This document shows positions 9,501 through 18,090 of a stretch of DNA of 63,503 nt, piece by piece; positions within the stretch are counted from its first letter, which is position 1; every line of letters begins with the position of its first letter. Below the pieces are notes generated by a model. That model searched no databases. It saw only the letters and a program-made list of their open reading frames with translations, and was not told where the DNA came from. The position numbers were made by a program, and so were the translations under genes. The stretch spans positions 1 to 63,503 of the forward strand of contig JAYYZW010000115.1 in the NCBI GenBank assembly GCA_036339995.1, in the 5' to 3' direction. The DNA is from JAYYZW01 sp036339995. Lineage in GTDB: Bacteria > Pseudomonadota > Gammaproteobacteria > Ga0077536.

Positions 9501-10423
9501 ATCTCTTCGACATCGACACGCCAGCCACCCAAGCGTCGAAACACGCGGCCCCGGGCGTGGAGAAAGTGGTCGTCCTCGGACGTGATTGCCAGGTCGACCG
9601 GCGTATCGACGCGCAAGTCGAAGCTTGCCGTCTGCAGCTTTGCCCGGCTCCACTCGGTCCACGCGACCAGAGTCGCCCTTGCGTCCGGCGGCGGCTCACC
9701 CTGCCATGCGAGGTGCTCGCTCAGAACCTCCGTGCGGATGTCGTCCAGGCGGAAATTGATCATGCCGTCCCAGTCCGAGCTCAGTAGATTTCCCTCTGCG
9801 GACAATTCGAACGAGAGGTGCCGCCCCCACATTGCCGGAAGGTCTACGTATCCGGACAGCAATCGCCGGCCATTCTGGTTGCGTACGGTCAGAGTAACGT
9901 CCGATAACACAAAGCTCGAATCAGACCGAACGTCGATGATGGTGAGATCCGCTTCGGTGATCGCGAAATTGTTCTGCTCGATCAACCACACAATGATCGG
10001 TGATTTAGGCGGCGGCATGCCAGCCACCGAGATGTGACCGTCTTCGTGACGAATGAGCGTCAGTTCAACGCCGCTCAAAATCAAGCTCTTTGGCTTCAGC
10101 GTTCTCTCGATAATTGAACCTAACGGCGCGATATTGATCACAGCGCGCTCGAAACTGACAAGCTCCGAGGAGGCCGATGGATCGTAGAAGGCAATTTTGT
10201 CGACGCTGATTCGCGGTGACCAACCGCTCCAGCTTGCCTTGATGTCGCCGACCAGCGCAGGGCGGCCGACCGTCTCGGCGATCCAGACTTCGATCGCCGC
10301 GCGCTGGGTCCCGATTTCCGGGAGCAGCAGGCGCACGATCGTGACCAGTGCAGCGGCGGCAATCAATACGGCTGCGAAAGCCGCCCAGAGAAAGCCTATA
10401 AAGCGCTGGGAAATCCCTCTCAT
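6581..10423 (-). CDS. yhdP: YhdP-family AsmA-like protein, intermembrane phospholipid transport
   Basis: A very large envelope protein of 1280 residues (E. coli YhdP is 1266). One N-terminal transmembrane helix (about residues 9-33) anchors it in the inner membrane. The rest is a long run of alternating amphipathic beta-strands typical of DUF3971/AsmA-like bridge proteins, including the early family segment DGHISVAGMP. The C-terminal part has GFTFDSIDGVFELELGNAYT and ends in VERI. Family knowledge: YhdP, TamB and YdbH form bridges across the periplasm that carry phospholipid to the outer membrane. It lies directly downstream of rng, as in E. coli, but a 160-bp repeat element has come between them. 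Stop is TAG. Confidence 0.92.
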   Translation of the reverse strand: MRGISQRFIGFLWAAFAAVLIAAAALVTIVRLLLPEIGTQRAAIEVWIAETVGRPALVGDIKASWSGWSPRISVDKIAFYDPSASSELVSFERAVINIAPLGSIIERTLKPKSLILSGVELTLIRHEDGHISVAGMPPPKSPIIVWLIEQNNFAITEADLTIIDVRSDSSFVLSDVTLTVRNQNGRRLLSGYVDLPAMWGRHLSFELSAEGNLLSSDWDGMINFRLDDIRTEVLSEHLAWQGEPPPDARATLVAWTEWSRAKLQTASFDLRVDTPVDLAITSEDDHFLHARGRVFRRLGGWRVDVEEIDMPSVVTGGTAGASFSTAWETRQGILNSAVISGQHLPLEPVAALAARLLPLDASIRDHVLQSNPSGTMRRLDAIFNRDEEGHVSYLVTTDLEHLSFNSNENFPGVTGLDASLSWGTEGGWLALTQSDFKIDYDARLPQALDVADLSGSLSWRQTGDETHEVRARTLKGVIEGVELILNGTLQLRAGTAHVIDVTADIVGANAVRLHHLLLSGIIPKRGEDWSRELFVEGRVTDGRVVVRGPLDRFPFDKAEGVIQVDFDVNNAIVKYSRRWPVATALDGRLKLRGRQVEFKIDRGFVSGANIAGAKVTVPDLFTRKRFVRISGTAQGPASSASDIIMASPLKLTKAARIQNVDISGDIEVALDMNLALYRGGPREVLGQALFRGNRIAARQHNIVLENVFGNVSFTQGDWYGEGLTAEFDGSAVGLVVNGGLDDPNYDSEFRMTGTSDAAELIKYLKRYASPLYAWLESKGRIGSLNGALPWKAVLTIPTPNDEGSTLLRRLTLESNLLGLDVGLPWPFGKHSAESKPLRIETVLKDRIALATRIDFGDTMDVEIISRPGENGKGVVERIEVLFGSIAFEFKHAPGITMRGYIPQLSLTEWADYLHGDQNARAGEFASMPANFDIQVKQLHMFGRKIEDVRLLGSKEPEYWNVQVSSVDASGRIAIPRDITKGSLNLDLERLHLVKIETQDEDVAFDLDPRRIPTLEFACESLQFEAVEFGRAEIRTTRLDKGLKLDRLAFSNADFSVEAVGDWIIDERIHSSRLIIDVESGALAPLLNRFDYTVANIEGGATNIHIDASWQGTLADFALDRMTGTFELHVVDGRFLDIDPGSGRLFGLLSLQTLPRRLSFDFTDLFKKGFTFDSIDGVFELELGNAYTNSLLMDGPAARIDISGRTGLAEKDYDQHVVVTPALSSSIPLAAALFGPIGAGAGAVYFIGEKMFKSIPEQVNKFLTRKYTIKGSWEDPVVERI

Positions 10424-10477
10424 CGCCTTGAGCTTGTGCCTGTCATGTCAATGCTTGCGTGGGTTCACGTCTTGAAT

Positions 10478-10639
10478 CCAGTGCACCATCCCACGAAAAA
10501 CTTTCATAATTCGCTGGTCTTTTTCGTCCCCAGCCGCGCTCGTCTTTGCGTAGAGCCCGCTACGCGGCGTCCTCGCGTCTTGCCGGGAACGAAAAATCCA
10601 GCGCGACTTACGCAACTTTTTTAACCGACGGCACACTAG
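10478..10639. repeat. 163-bp palindromic element, family 1, copy 1 (rng-yhdP junction)
   Basis: The ends are (degenerate) AGTGCACCATCCCACGAAAA and GACGGCACACTAG. The core reads GCGTAGAGCCCGCTACGCGGCG followed by TCCTCGCG, and the inner arms CTGGTCTTTTTCG and CGAAAAATCCAGCG are inverted, so the whole unit can fold into a hairpin. Other copies are at 20545, 37180, 48905 and 51756. Confidence 0.8.
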
Positions 10640-10662
10640 CGACCGGGTTGGTGGTGCGCAGC

Positions 10663-12186
10663 TTACAATAGGACGATGTCATATTGCTCCTGCGTATAGC
10701 TCGTTTCTACCTGAAATCGAATCGGAATGCCGATGAATTCGTGCAATTCTGCAATACTCGCCGACTCTTCGTCGATGAGGTGGTCGACGACCTCCAGCGA
10801 CGCGACCACGAGCAACTTCTGCGCATCGAACTGGCGCGCCTCGCGCAGGATCTCTCGAAAGATTTCGAAGCACACCGTTTCCGTAGTCTTGACCGAGCCG
10901 CGGCCCTTACAGGTGGGGCAGGCTTCGCACAGGATATGTTCCAGACTTTCGTGCGTTCGTTTTCGCGTGATCTGGACCAGTCCGAGCGAGGTTACTTCGC
11001 TAATGGAGGTTTTCGAATGGCCGCGTTCGAGGCTCTTTCCCAGTACACGCAGAACCTGGCGCTGATGTTCAGGGTTCGTCATGTCGATGAAATCGATAAT
11101 GATGATGCCACCGAGATTGCGCAGGCGAAGCTGGCGGGCGATCGTCTGCGCGGCCTCGAGATTGGTCTTGAAAATAGTTTCCTCGAGGTTGCGGTGTCCG
11201 ACGAATCCGCCCGTATTGACGTCGATGGTAGTCATTGCCTCAGTCTGGTCGAACATCAGGTGTCCGCCGGATTTCAATTCCACCTTACGTTGCAGCGCGC
11301 GATTAATTTCATCTTCCGTTGAATAGATGTCGAGGATCGGTCGCTCATCGGGGTAGTGTTCCAGCCGGGGCACGAGTTCCGGTGTGAATTGTTCGGCGAA
11401 TTTCTTGATTTCGTCGAAACTCTCCTTTGAATCGATGCGGATTCTGTCCGTAGAAGAGGTCGAGATGTCGCGAATCGTTCGCAGCGTCAAGGGGAGGTCT
11501 TCATGAATCAGTGTAGGAGCGGTCGCACTTTTCATACGCTCAGAGATCGAATCCCACAGGCGTTCGAGAAACGCCATGTCAGTCGCTAGTTCATCGCGGC
11601 CCACACCTTCGGCCGCCGTTCGTGCAATAAACCCACCCAGCGGGGCGCTGACGTTGCCCATGCGTACGATATCGACAGTGACGGCAAGTTCTTCCATCGG
11701 CCGCAGCCCCGGGCGTAGCTCCAATATCAAATCGCGCAGACGCTGTCGTTCCGCCTCTTCTTCAATCCGTTGCGAGATGCCGACAGTGTTGGAGCGCGGC
11801 ATGAAAACAAGGTACCGCGATGGCACGCTGATGTGTGTGGTTAGGCGCGCGCCTTTCGAGCCGAGGGGACCCTTGGCGACTTGTACGAGCAACTCGTCGC
11901 CTTCACGAAGAGCCTGATCAATGGAGACTTCCGCGCAATCGTCTTCGTTTCTGCGGGCTACCTCGGCGATATCGGAAACGCGAAGAAACGCCGTTCGCTC
12001 GAGGCCAATGTCGAGGAACGCGGCGCCCATGCCCGGCAACACCCGGCTCACGGCGCCGAGATAGACATTCCCGACCAGTCCGCGGTTTATCGTACGTTCG
12101 ATCGCAAATTCCTGCATCACGCCATTTTCGATGACGGCAATGCGGGTTTCCTGCGGAGTGATGTTGACCAGAAATTCTTCCGCCAT
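10663..12186 (-). CDS. rng: Ribonuclease G
   Basis: Endoribonuclease of the RNase E/G family that matures the 5' end of 16S rRNA and starts decay of some mRNAs. The protein has 507 residues (E. coli 489). The N-terminus MAEEFLVNITPQETRIAV is the family start. The S1 domain has GNVYLGAVSRVLPGMGAAFLDIG. The DNase-I-like domain carries catalytic acidic residues, including IDFIDM, and the Zn-link is CEACPTCKGRG (about residue 405). It lacks the long C-terminal scaffold of RNase E, so it is the G type. A -10-like TATAAT lies about 57 bases upstream of the start. Confidence 0.95.
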   Translation of the reverse strand: MAEEFLVNITPQETRIAVIENGVMQEFAIERTINRGLVGNVYLGAVSRVLPGMGAAFLDIGLERTAFLRVSDIAEVARRNEDDCAEVSIDQALREGDELLVQVAKGPLGSKGARLTTHISVPSRYLVFMPRSNTVGISQRIEEEAERQRLRDLILELRPGLRPMEELAVTVDIVRMGNVSAPLGGFIARTAAEGVGRDELATDMAFLERLWDSISERMKSATAPTLIHEDLPLTLRTIRDISTSSTDRIRIDSKESFDEIKKFAEQFTPELVPRLEHYPDERPILDIYSTEDEINRALQRKVELKSGGHLMFDQTEAMTTIDVNTGGFVGHRNLEETIFKTNLEAAQTIARQLRLRNLGGIIIIDFIDMTNPEHQRQVLRVLGKSLERGHSKTSISEVTSLGLVQITRKRTHESLEHILCEACPTCKGRGSVKTTETVCFEIFREILREARQFDAQKLLVVASLEVVDHLIDEESASIAELHEFIGIPIRFQVETSYTQEQYDIVLL

Positions 12187-12242
12187 GCTTGCGAGGATTC
12201 GAGCGTTTGATTGAACGGGCGCCGGGCGTGGCGTGGCGCGCC

Positions 12243-12248
12243 ATTATA
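12243..12248 (-). promoter_or_regulatory. -10-like element (TATAAT) for rng
   Basis: A perfect TATAAT reads toward rng, with about 57 bases between it and the rng start codon. I see no good -35 hexamer at 16-18 bases, so this is only a candidate. Confidence 0.3.
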
Positions 12249-12310
12249 GCGACGCGGGGCCAGCGCCGGCCAATTCAGGCTACATATGAGTCGCAGCTAC
12301 CTGCTTGATA

Positions 12311-12584
12311 CTAGAACCTATCTCAAAATTATTCACGTACGCCTTGCACCCTGAAAACGGTGATGACAAGGCGCAGTGCGTAGGGCTGAGTTCATCTATG
12401 TTCAAGCGCTGCAACACGGTCAGTGCCGTTTTCAGGGTGCAACCCGAAGGGCCGGCCGCGATTTTCGTGCATTTCGACGTTGCTTGTCGCTTATTTAGCG
12501 ATGCTAAACCATACTCCTCGCGCCTTGATACTCTGCGAAAATAGCGGCCGGCGCGTATGCGAATAATTTTGAGATAGGTTCTAG
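12311..12584. repeat. 270-bp inverted-repeat element, family 2, copy A
   Basis: It starts CTAGAACCTATCTCAAAATT and ends with the exact inverse, AATTTTGAGATAGGTTCTAG. The interior has further nested inverted segments (CCTGAAAAC... against GTTTTCAGGGTG). The core ...CGTTGCTTGTCGC...ACTCCTCGCGCCTTG resembles the core of family 1 copies. No open reading frame spans it convincingly. It fills most of the rng/glgC-like intergenic region; the rest of 12187-12663 holds candidate promoters only. Confidence 0.85.
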
Positions 12585-12642
12585 TGCGTTTGCACACCAT
12601 TAGCGTAAGAACGGGGATGCTTCTCCCCCCGGTTTCTGGGCG

Positions 12643-12648
12643 TATAAT
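12643..12648 (+). promoter_or_regulatory. -10 element TATAAT just upstream of the GlgC-like gene
   Basis: The sequence GCGTATAATGCGCGG carries a consensus -10 hexamer only 15 bases before the ATG at 12664. With a normal start site the transcript leader would be about 9 bases, so the message would be nearly leaderless, consistent with the absence of a ribosome binding site. The -35 region is poor. Confidence 0.4.
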
Positions 12649-12663
12649 GCGCGGCCCTGACTT

Positions 12664-13887
12664 ATGTGCACCTCCGACCTCACCGATACGCTCGCGATGG
12701 TCACCGCGATCAGTGACGGCAAATCGCTCGAACCCCTGACCGCACGTCGCGCCACGGCGGCCATGCCGTTCGGCGGGAGCTATCGAATCATCGATTTCGC
12801 GTTGACGAATTGTCTGCATTCCGGGCAAAGGCGAATTCTGGTCTTGACGCAATACAATGCGCTGTCTCTGCAGAACCACATCCGGGACGGCTGGTCAATC
12901 TACAACTCGGACCTGGGCGAATTCATTACTCCAATTACGCCGCCGATTCGCGAAGGGATTTCCAACTACGCTGGTCTTTCGGACGCGCTCTTAAAAAACT
13001 TGTATTTGATCGACGGCACGAGCGAGGAAAACATTCTGCTGATATCGGGTGAGCAGATCTACCGCATGGACTACTCTGCGGTGCTCGCCCATCACGCCAA
13101 TCACGATGCCGATGTCACCATGGCTGGAATACCCGCGGCGAACGCGAACGGTGCGCGCTTTTCCACCGCTCTTGAAGTTGACGGCGTTGATGTCACAGCG
13201 TTGCGCTGCAACGTAAAGATATCCGACGCCCCCGATAATCTGCTCTGGCCGATTCAGGTTTGCGTCATAAAGCGCACGAAACTCGTGGACTTGTTGTCGA
13301 CGTTCAACGCGGCCGATCACACGGACATATCGCTGACTGAATTGATCGGGGCGCACCTCGACTTATTCAAACGCGTACTCGCCTACCGTTTCGGCGAGAC
13401 CGCAGGTCGCGTAACGCAGGATCGCTACTGGCGCAGGCTTGACGATCTCGACGCCTATTACGATGCCAACATGGATTTACTCGAACTTGAGCCACCGCTC
13501 GATCTGTATCAGACAGACTGGCCGATACGGACCTACCAGACGCAGCGGCCGCCAGCGCGCACGGTACCGGGGCGTTCGTCCAATGAAGGAATTTGCGTCA
13601 ATTCGATCGTCTCTGGCGGTACGGTGATCGCGGGCGGCGGCGTCAGCCGCAGCGTGTTGGGTAATCGCGTGTTCATTGACGACGGCGCGACCGTGGAAGA
13701 TTCGATTCTTTACTCGGACGTACAGGTCGGTGAAGGGACGCAGCTCAGGCGATGCATCTGCGACCGCCACGTACATGTACCACCCGGCGAGAAGATCGGT
13801 ATTGATATTGCGGCGGACGCGATGCGTTTCCCCATGACCGAAGGCGGCGTGATCGTGGTTCCATCGGATTTCAGGTTCGATGTATGA
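12664..13887 (+). CDS. GlgC-like (ADP-glucose pyrophosphorylase family) protein with lost catalytic motifs
   Basis: 407 residues with the overall plan of glucose-1-phosphate adenylyltransferase: an N-terminal nucleotidyltransferase-like domain (PFGGSYRIIDFALTNCLHSG, VLTQYNALSLQNHI, YRMDYSAVL) and a C-terminal left-handed beta-helix (VSGGTVIAGGGVSRSVLG). The catalytic signatures are gone. The GGRGTRL loop is replaced by ISDGKSLEPL, the GDH before IYKMDY is GEQ, and the sugar-phosphate-binding FVEKP segment is absent or deleted. This suggests a non-catalytic homologue, analogous to GlgD-type subunits; I infer a regulatory or repurposed role. No glgA, glgB or second glgC is nearby. Its stop overlaps the next start (ATGA), so it is coupled to the FAD oxidase. 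Confidence 0.8.
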   Translation: MCTSDLTDTLAMVTAISDGKSLEPLTARRATAAMPFGGSYRIIDFALTNCLHSGQRRILVLTQYNALSLQNHIRDGWSIYNSDLGEFITPITPPIREGISNYAGLSDALLKNLYLIDGTSEENILLISGEQIYRMDYSAVLAHHANHDADVTMAGIPAANANGARFSTALEVDGVDVTALRCNVKISDAPDNLLWPIQVCVIKRTKLVDLLSTFNAADHTDISLTELIGAHLDLFKRVLAYRFGETAGRVTQDRYWRRLDDLDAYYDANMDLLELEPPLDLYQTDWPIRTYQTQRPPARTVPGRSSNEGICVNSIVSGGTVIAGGGVSRSVLGNRVFIDDGATVEDSILYSDVQVGEGTQLRRCICDRHVHVPPGEKIGIDIAADAMRFPMTEGGVIVVPSDFRFDV

Positions 13888-15329
13888 TATTGGAATCTGC
13901 ACTTGCTGAAGTCCTGCCGCCGGGAGCGGTTCTGACCACGCGCGAGGCCACGCGCCCTTACGAATGCGACGGTCTTTCGGCCTACCATCAGGTGCCGCGC
14001 GTCGTCGTTCTCCCGGAGACCTGGCGGCAACTCGAGCTCATCGTTTCGCTCTGCGCTGAGCACGCGGTGCCGCTGGTTACGCGCGGCGCCGGCACGGGTC
14101 TCTCGGGGGGCGCCCTGCCTCTCGCCGAAGGCTGTCTTTTGAGCCTCGCGCGGTTCACCCGCATTCTCGAGATCGATCCCGATAATCGCACGGCGACCGT
14201 CGAAGCGGGAGTACGCAATATTGCGATCAGCGAAGCCGCCGCGCCCTTCGGTCTCTACTATGCGCCCGATCCCTCTTCACAGATCGCCTGCTCGATCGGG
14301 GGTAACGTCGCCGAGAATTCTGGCGGTGTGCACTGTCTTAAATATGGCCTGACGGTTCACAACGTACTTGAGCTCAAAGTCCTCACTGCCGCGGGCGAGT
14401 GGCTGACGCTCGGCGCCCGTGCCCTCGACACGCCGGGGCTCGACGTGCTCGCATTGATGCATGGTTCCGAGGGAATGCTTGGCATCATCACGGAGATCAC
14501 AGTCAAGTTGCTGCCGAAACCCGAGCTCGCGCGCGTCGTGCTCGCGTCGTTCGAATCGGTGCAGGCCGCGAGCGATGGTGTAGCGGACATCATCGCGGCG
14601 GGGATTGTCCCCGCCGGCTTGGAAATGATGGACGCGTTGGCCGTCGAGGTCGCCGAAGCGTATTGCGGCGCCGGCTATCCGCGGGACGCCGCCGCGATCC
14701 TGCTGTGCGAGGTCGATGGCAACGCCTCGGACGTCGCCGCGCAGGTCGAGACCGCGACCGCGCTGTTGCGGGGATCGGGCGCGAACGAGATTCGCGTTTC
14801 GCGCGACGAAGCCGAGCGGCTCAAATTCTGGGAGGGCCGCAAGGCCGCGTTTCCCGCGATCGGGCGCATCGCGCCGGATTATTACTGCATGGACGGCACG
14901 ATCCCGCGCAAGCACCTGGCACAAGTTCTGGGGCGTATACATGAGCTTTCGCTCGAATTCGATCTGCCAGTGGCCAACGTCTTTCATGCGGGTGACGGCA
15001 ACCTCCATCCCCTAATCGCCTACGATTCCAACGTAGATGACCAACTGCAGCGCGCGGAGAAGATCGGCAGCCGCATACTCCAGCTCTGCGTGGAAGTCGG
15101 CGGCACAGTCACCGGTGAACATGGCGTCGGCGTCGAGAAACTCGACGAGATGTGTCTTCAATTCGACGACCACGAACTCGCGCAGTTTCACGCGATCAAA
15201 AGCGCGTTCGATGCGGATGCGATGCTGAATCCCGGCAAAGCGGTGCCGACTCTCAACCGGTGCGCCGAATTCGGCGCCATGCACGTGAAGGGCGGGCAGC
15301 TACCGCACCCCGATCTCGAGCGGTTTTAG
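13884..15329 (+). CDS. FAD-linked oxidase, GlcD / D-lactate dehydrogenase type
   Basis: 481 residues of the vanillyl-alcohol-oxidase superfamily. The PCMH-type FAD domain shows TRGAGTGLSGGALPL (residues about 67-81) and SSQIACSIGGNVAENSGG; the C-terminal domain has NVFHAGDGNLHPLI and TVTGEHGVGVEK, the usual GlcD/D-lactate dehydrogenase signatures. It would oxidise a 2-hydroxy acid such as glycolate or D-lactate. The glcE and glcF partners of glycolate oxidase are not adjacent, so a single-subunit dehydrogenase or a complex with distant subunits is possible. It overlaps the GlgC-like gene by four bases (ATGA), which implies translational coupling. A bidirectional terminator follows. Confidence 0.88.
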   Translation: MILESALAEVLPPGAVLTTREATRPYECDGLSAYHQVPRVVVLPETWRQLELIVSLCAEHAVPLVTRGAGTGLSGGALPLAEGCLLSLARFTRILEIDPDNRTATVEAGVRNIAISEAAAPFGLYYAPDPSSQIACSIGGNVAENSGGVHCLKYGLTVHNVLELKVLTAAGEWLTLGARALDTPGLDVLALMHGSEGMLGIITEITVKLLPKPELARVVLASFESVQAASDGVADIIAAGIVPAGLEMMDALAVEVAEAYCGAGYPRDAAAILLCEVDGNASDVAAQVETATALLRGSGANEIRVSRDEAERLKFWEGRKAAFPAIGRIAPDYYCMDGTIPRKHLAQVLGRIHELSLEFDLPVANVFHAGDGNLHPLIAYDSNVDDQLQRAEKIGSRILQLCVEVGGTVTGEHGVGVEKLDEMCLQFDDHELAQFHAIKSAFDADAMLNPGKAVPTLNRCAEFGAMHVKGGQLPHPDLERF

Positions 15330-15334
15330 CAACA

Positions 15335-15356
15335 ATTCGCGCGCAAGCGCGCGAAT
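15335..15356. terminator. Bidirectional hairpin between convergent glcD-like and tldD genes
   Basis: A nine-base perfect stem (ATTCGCGCG / CGCGCGAAT) with a CAAG loop sits in the 42-base gap between two convergent stop codons. CTTTCG follows on the plus strand; there is no long T run, so termination strength is uncertain. Confidence 0.6.
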
Positions 15357-15371
15357 CTTTCGCAAACATGC

Positions 15372-16817
15372 TCAGGTCTGCGTGCCGCCGACCGTCAATT
15401 CGTCAATACGCAGGGTTGGCTGACCGACGCCGACGGGAACTTGCTGACCGTCCTTGCCGCAGGTACCGATGCCATTGTCGAGCGCGAGATCGGTGCCCAC
15501 CATCGAAACGCGCATCAGCACGTCTGGACCATTGCCGGTCAAGGTCGCGCCTTTGACCGGTGCAGTCACCCGGCCGTCCTCAATGAGGTAGGCTTCGCTG
15601 GCGCTGAACACGAACTTGCCGTTGGTGATGTCGACCTGGCCACCCGCGAAGCTGACAGCGTACAAACCGCGCTTCACGCTTTTGAGGATCGCTTGTGGAT
15701 CGTGCTGGCCGGGCAGCATGTAGGTATTGGTCATGCGCGGCATCGGGCGGTGAGCATAGGATTGCCTGCGGCCGTTGCCGGTCGGTTGGACACCCATGAG
15801 TTTGGCGTTATGGCGATCTTGCATGTAGGTGCGCAGTCGTCCGTTTTCGATCAGGGTAGTGCACTCGCCGGGAATGCCTTCGTCGTCGACGTTGAGCGAA
15901 CCGCGCCGGTCTTTAAGCGTTGCGTCGTCGACTACGGTACATTCCTTCGATGCTACGCGTTCGCCGATCCGGCCCGAAAAGGCGGACGTGCCCTTGCGGT
16001 TGAAATCACCCTCCAGGCCGTGACCGATGGCTTCATGCAACAGGATACCGGGCCAGCCCGGCCCGAGAACGACAGTCATCTCGCCCGCGGGCGCGTCGAT
16101 CGCTTCGAGGCCGATCAGTGCTTGGCGCAGTGCCTCGTCGGCGATTTCCGACGGACGCCCACCTTCGAACAGGGAATGGTAACCCGTGCGGCCGCCGCCG
16201 CCATAAGTGGCGGTTTCACGCCGTTCGTTTTGCTCGACGATGACGCTCACATTGAGGCGCACGAGCGGCCGGACGTCGCCCGCAATAGTGCCGTCGGAAG
16301 TCGCGACTAAAACAGCAGTGTGCTGGGCGCTCAAGCCCACCATCACTTCTCTTACGCGCTCGTCGGCGGCTCTTACACGGGCGTCAAGTTCACGCAGAAG
16401 GGCGATTTTGTCCTCGGTCGGCGTCCCGGCGAGTGGATCGTCAGCCGCGTACAGAGCCGGCAGATCGTTGACTACGGGTGTGATTCGGATCGCTCGCGAC
16501 TGGCCCTGGCGGGTGATCGCGCGGGCCGTTCGGGCGGCCTCCGCGAGCGCCGGCAAGCTCAGATCGTCCGAATAGGCAAACCCCGTTTGCTCGCCGCTGA
16601 CTGCGCGTACGCCCGCACCGTAGTGAATGCTGTGTACGCCTTCCTTGACGATACCGTCTTCGAGACTCCACACTTCCCGCCGGCTTACTTCCAGGAATAG
16701 ATCCGCGAGGTCGACCTGCCGGCCGCAGAGATCGCTCAGCACCGATTCGAGATCGGCCAGACCGACGCCAACCGGCGCCAGCAATTTCGACTGCGCTTGT
16801 TCGAGATTTTCATTCAT
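15372..16817 (-). CDS. tldD: Metalloprotease TldD
   Basis: 481 residues, same length as E. coli TldD. The zinc-binding motif HEAIGH (in GILLHEAIGHGLEGD) and the downstream ligand in GIPGECT identify it. TldD forms a heterodimer with TldE (PmbA) that degrades unfolded peptides and matures some RiPPs such as microcin B17. tldE is not in the window. TldD/E proteases process several RiPP classes, and a RiPP locus lies about 10 kb away, but nothing here links them. It faces alaC divergently with only 36 bases between the start codons, so the promoters must overlap. Confidence 0.95.
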   Translation of the reverse strand: MNENLEQAQSKLLAPVGVGLADLESVLSDLCGRQVDLADLFLEVSRREVWSLEDGIVKEGVHSIHYGAGVRAVSGEQTGFAYSDDLSLPALAEAARTARAITRQGQSRAIRITPVVNDLPALYAADDPLAGTPTEDKIALLRELDARVRAADERVREVMVGLSAQHTAVLVATSDGTIAGDVRPLVRLNVSVIVEQNERRETATYGGGGRTGYHSLFEGGRPSEIADEALRQALIGLEAIDAPAGEMTVVLGPGWPGILLHEAIGHGLEGDFNRKGTSAFSGRIGERVASKECTVVDDATLKDRRGSLNVDDEGIPGECTTLIENGRLRTYMQDRHNAKLMGVQPTGNGRRQSYAHRPMPRMTNTYMLPGQHDPQAILKSVKRGLYAVSFAGGQVDITNGKFVFSASEAYLIEDGRVTAPVKGATLTGNGPDVLMRVSMVGTDLALDNGIGTCGKDGQQVPVGVGQPTLRIDELTVGGTQT

Positions 16818-16853
16818 GGCTTATTATCGCCTTTTGTACGCCATAATGCTGCC

Positions 16854-18038
16854 GTGAGCACCGGATTCTCCCGTATCGATCGCCTGCCGCCTTACGTCTT
16901 CAACGAGGTCAACGAGCTCAAGATGGCCGCGCGTCGGCGCGGCGAGGACATCATCGATTTCGGCATGGGTAACCCTGATCAACCGACGCCCCGCCATATC
17001 GTCGATAAGCTCTGCGAAGTCGCCCGCCGCGATGATACCCACCGCTATTCGGTGTCGCGCGGGATACCGCGGCTGAGGCGCGCGATCTGTAACTGGTATC
17101 GCGCCCGTTACAACGTCGAGTTCGATGCGGATACCGAAGCCATCGTCACCATCGGCTCGAAGGAAGGACTGGCGCATCTCGCGATGGCGACCGTCGATCG
17201 TGGCGATGCCGTGCTGGTGCCGAACCCCGCTTATCCGATCCATCCCTACGGATTCGTCATCGCTGGCGCGGACATACGGCACGTGCCGATCGGCCCCGAC
17301 ATCGATTTTTTCCAAGAACTGAACAACGCAATCCGCAATTCTTGGCCGCGACCCAAAATGCTGTTGCTCAATTTTCCGAGCAATCCGACCGCGCAATGCG
17401 TGGAACTCGATTTCTTTGAGCAGGTCGTCAGCATCGCCCGCGAACATGATATCTACGTGGTGCACGATCTGGCTTATGCCGATCTCGTTTTCGACGGCTA
17501 TAGCGCGCCATCGATCATGCAGGTCGAAGGTGCTAGAGAGCATTGTGTGGAATTCTTTTCGCTTTCCAAAAGTTACAACATGCCTGGATGGCGGGTCGGT
17601 TTCATGGTGGGAAACGCCGAGTTGGTAAATGCCCTGGCGCGGATCAAGTCGTACCTCGATTACGGCACCTATACCCCGATTCAAGTCGCGGCGATCAGTG
17701 CGCTCGAGGGTCCGCAGAAATGTGTTACCGACATCCGGGATATGTACCAGATGCGCCGCGACGTCCTCTGCGACGGTATGATAGCCGCGGGCTGGCAGCT
17801 CGAAAAACCGCGCGGGACGATGTTCGTCTGGGCGCGCATCCCCGAACGGTGGCAGCACTTGGGATCGCTCGAGTTTTCCAAGAAACTACTGGCCGAGGCC
17901 AAGGTGGCGGCTTCACCCGGTATCGGGTTCGGTGAATACGGCGACATGTACCTCCGCTTCGCACTGATCGAAAATGCCCATCGGACGCGACAGGCGGTAC
18001 GCGGGATCAAGGAAATCATGCGCAGCGACGACGCCTGA
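16854..18038 (+). CDS. alaC: Alanine transaminase AlaC (PLP-dependent class I/II aminotransferase)
   Basis: 394 residues. The sequence follows E. coli AlaC closely: FSRIDRLPPYVFNEVNELKM, RRRGEDIIDFGMGNPD, NFPSNPTAQCVEL and the PLP lysine in FSLSKSYNMPGWRVGFMVGN. It interconverts pyruvate and alanine with glutamate. I place the start at the GTG at 16854, which aligns with the family N-terminus; the frame is open further upstream to 16797 but that would run into tldD. CATAAT lies just 6 bases before the GTG, so the transcript may have little or no leader. It precedes hom and thrC on the same strand, a common gammaproteobacterial arrangement. Confidence 0.93.
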   Translation: MSTGFSRIDRLPPYVFNEVNELKMAARRRGEDIIDFGMGNPDQPTPRHIVDKLCEVARRDDTHRYSVSRGIPRLRRAICNWYRARYNVEFDADTEAIVTIGSKEGLAHLAMATVDRGDAVLVPNPAYPIHPYGFVIAGADIRHVPIGPDIDFFQELNNAIRNSWPRPKMLLLNFPSNPTAQCVELDFFEQVVSIAREHDIYVVHDLAYADLVFDGYSAPSIMQVEGAREHCVEFFSLSKSYNMPGWRVGFMVGNAELVNALARIKSYLDYGTYTPIQVAAISALEGPQKCVTDIRDMYQMRRDVLCDGMIAAGWQLEKPRGTMFVWARIPERWQHLGSLEFSKKLLAEAKVAASPGIGFGEYGDMYLRFALIENAHRTRQAVRGIKEIMRSDDA

Positions 18039-18090
18039 TGATCGCGGCGCGCATAACTGAAGAAGCTTACAGGACGGCACACTGATTCAA

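Noticed and set aside
10441..10660. Transfer or ribosomal RNA gene
   Set aside because: The folded sequence is the family 1 element; no cloverleaf or CCA end was found here or elsewhere in the window.
12310..12600. Frames inside the family 2 and family 1 elements as genes
   Set aside because: They follow the palindromic repeat structure and differ between copies by stops and frameshifts.
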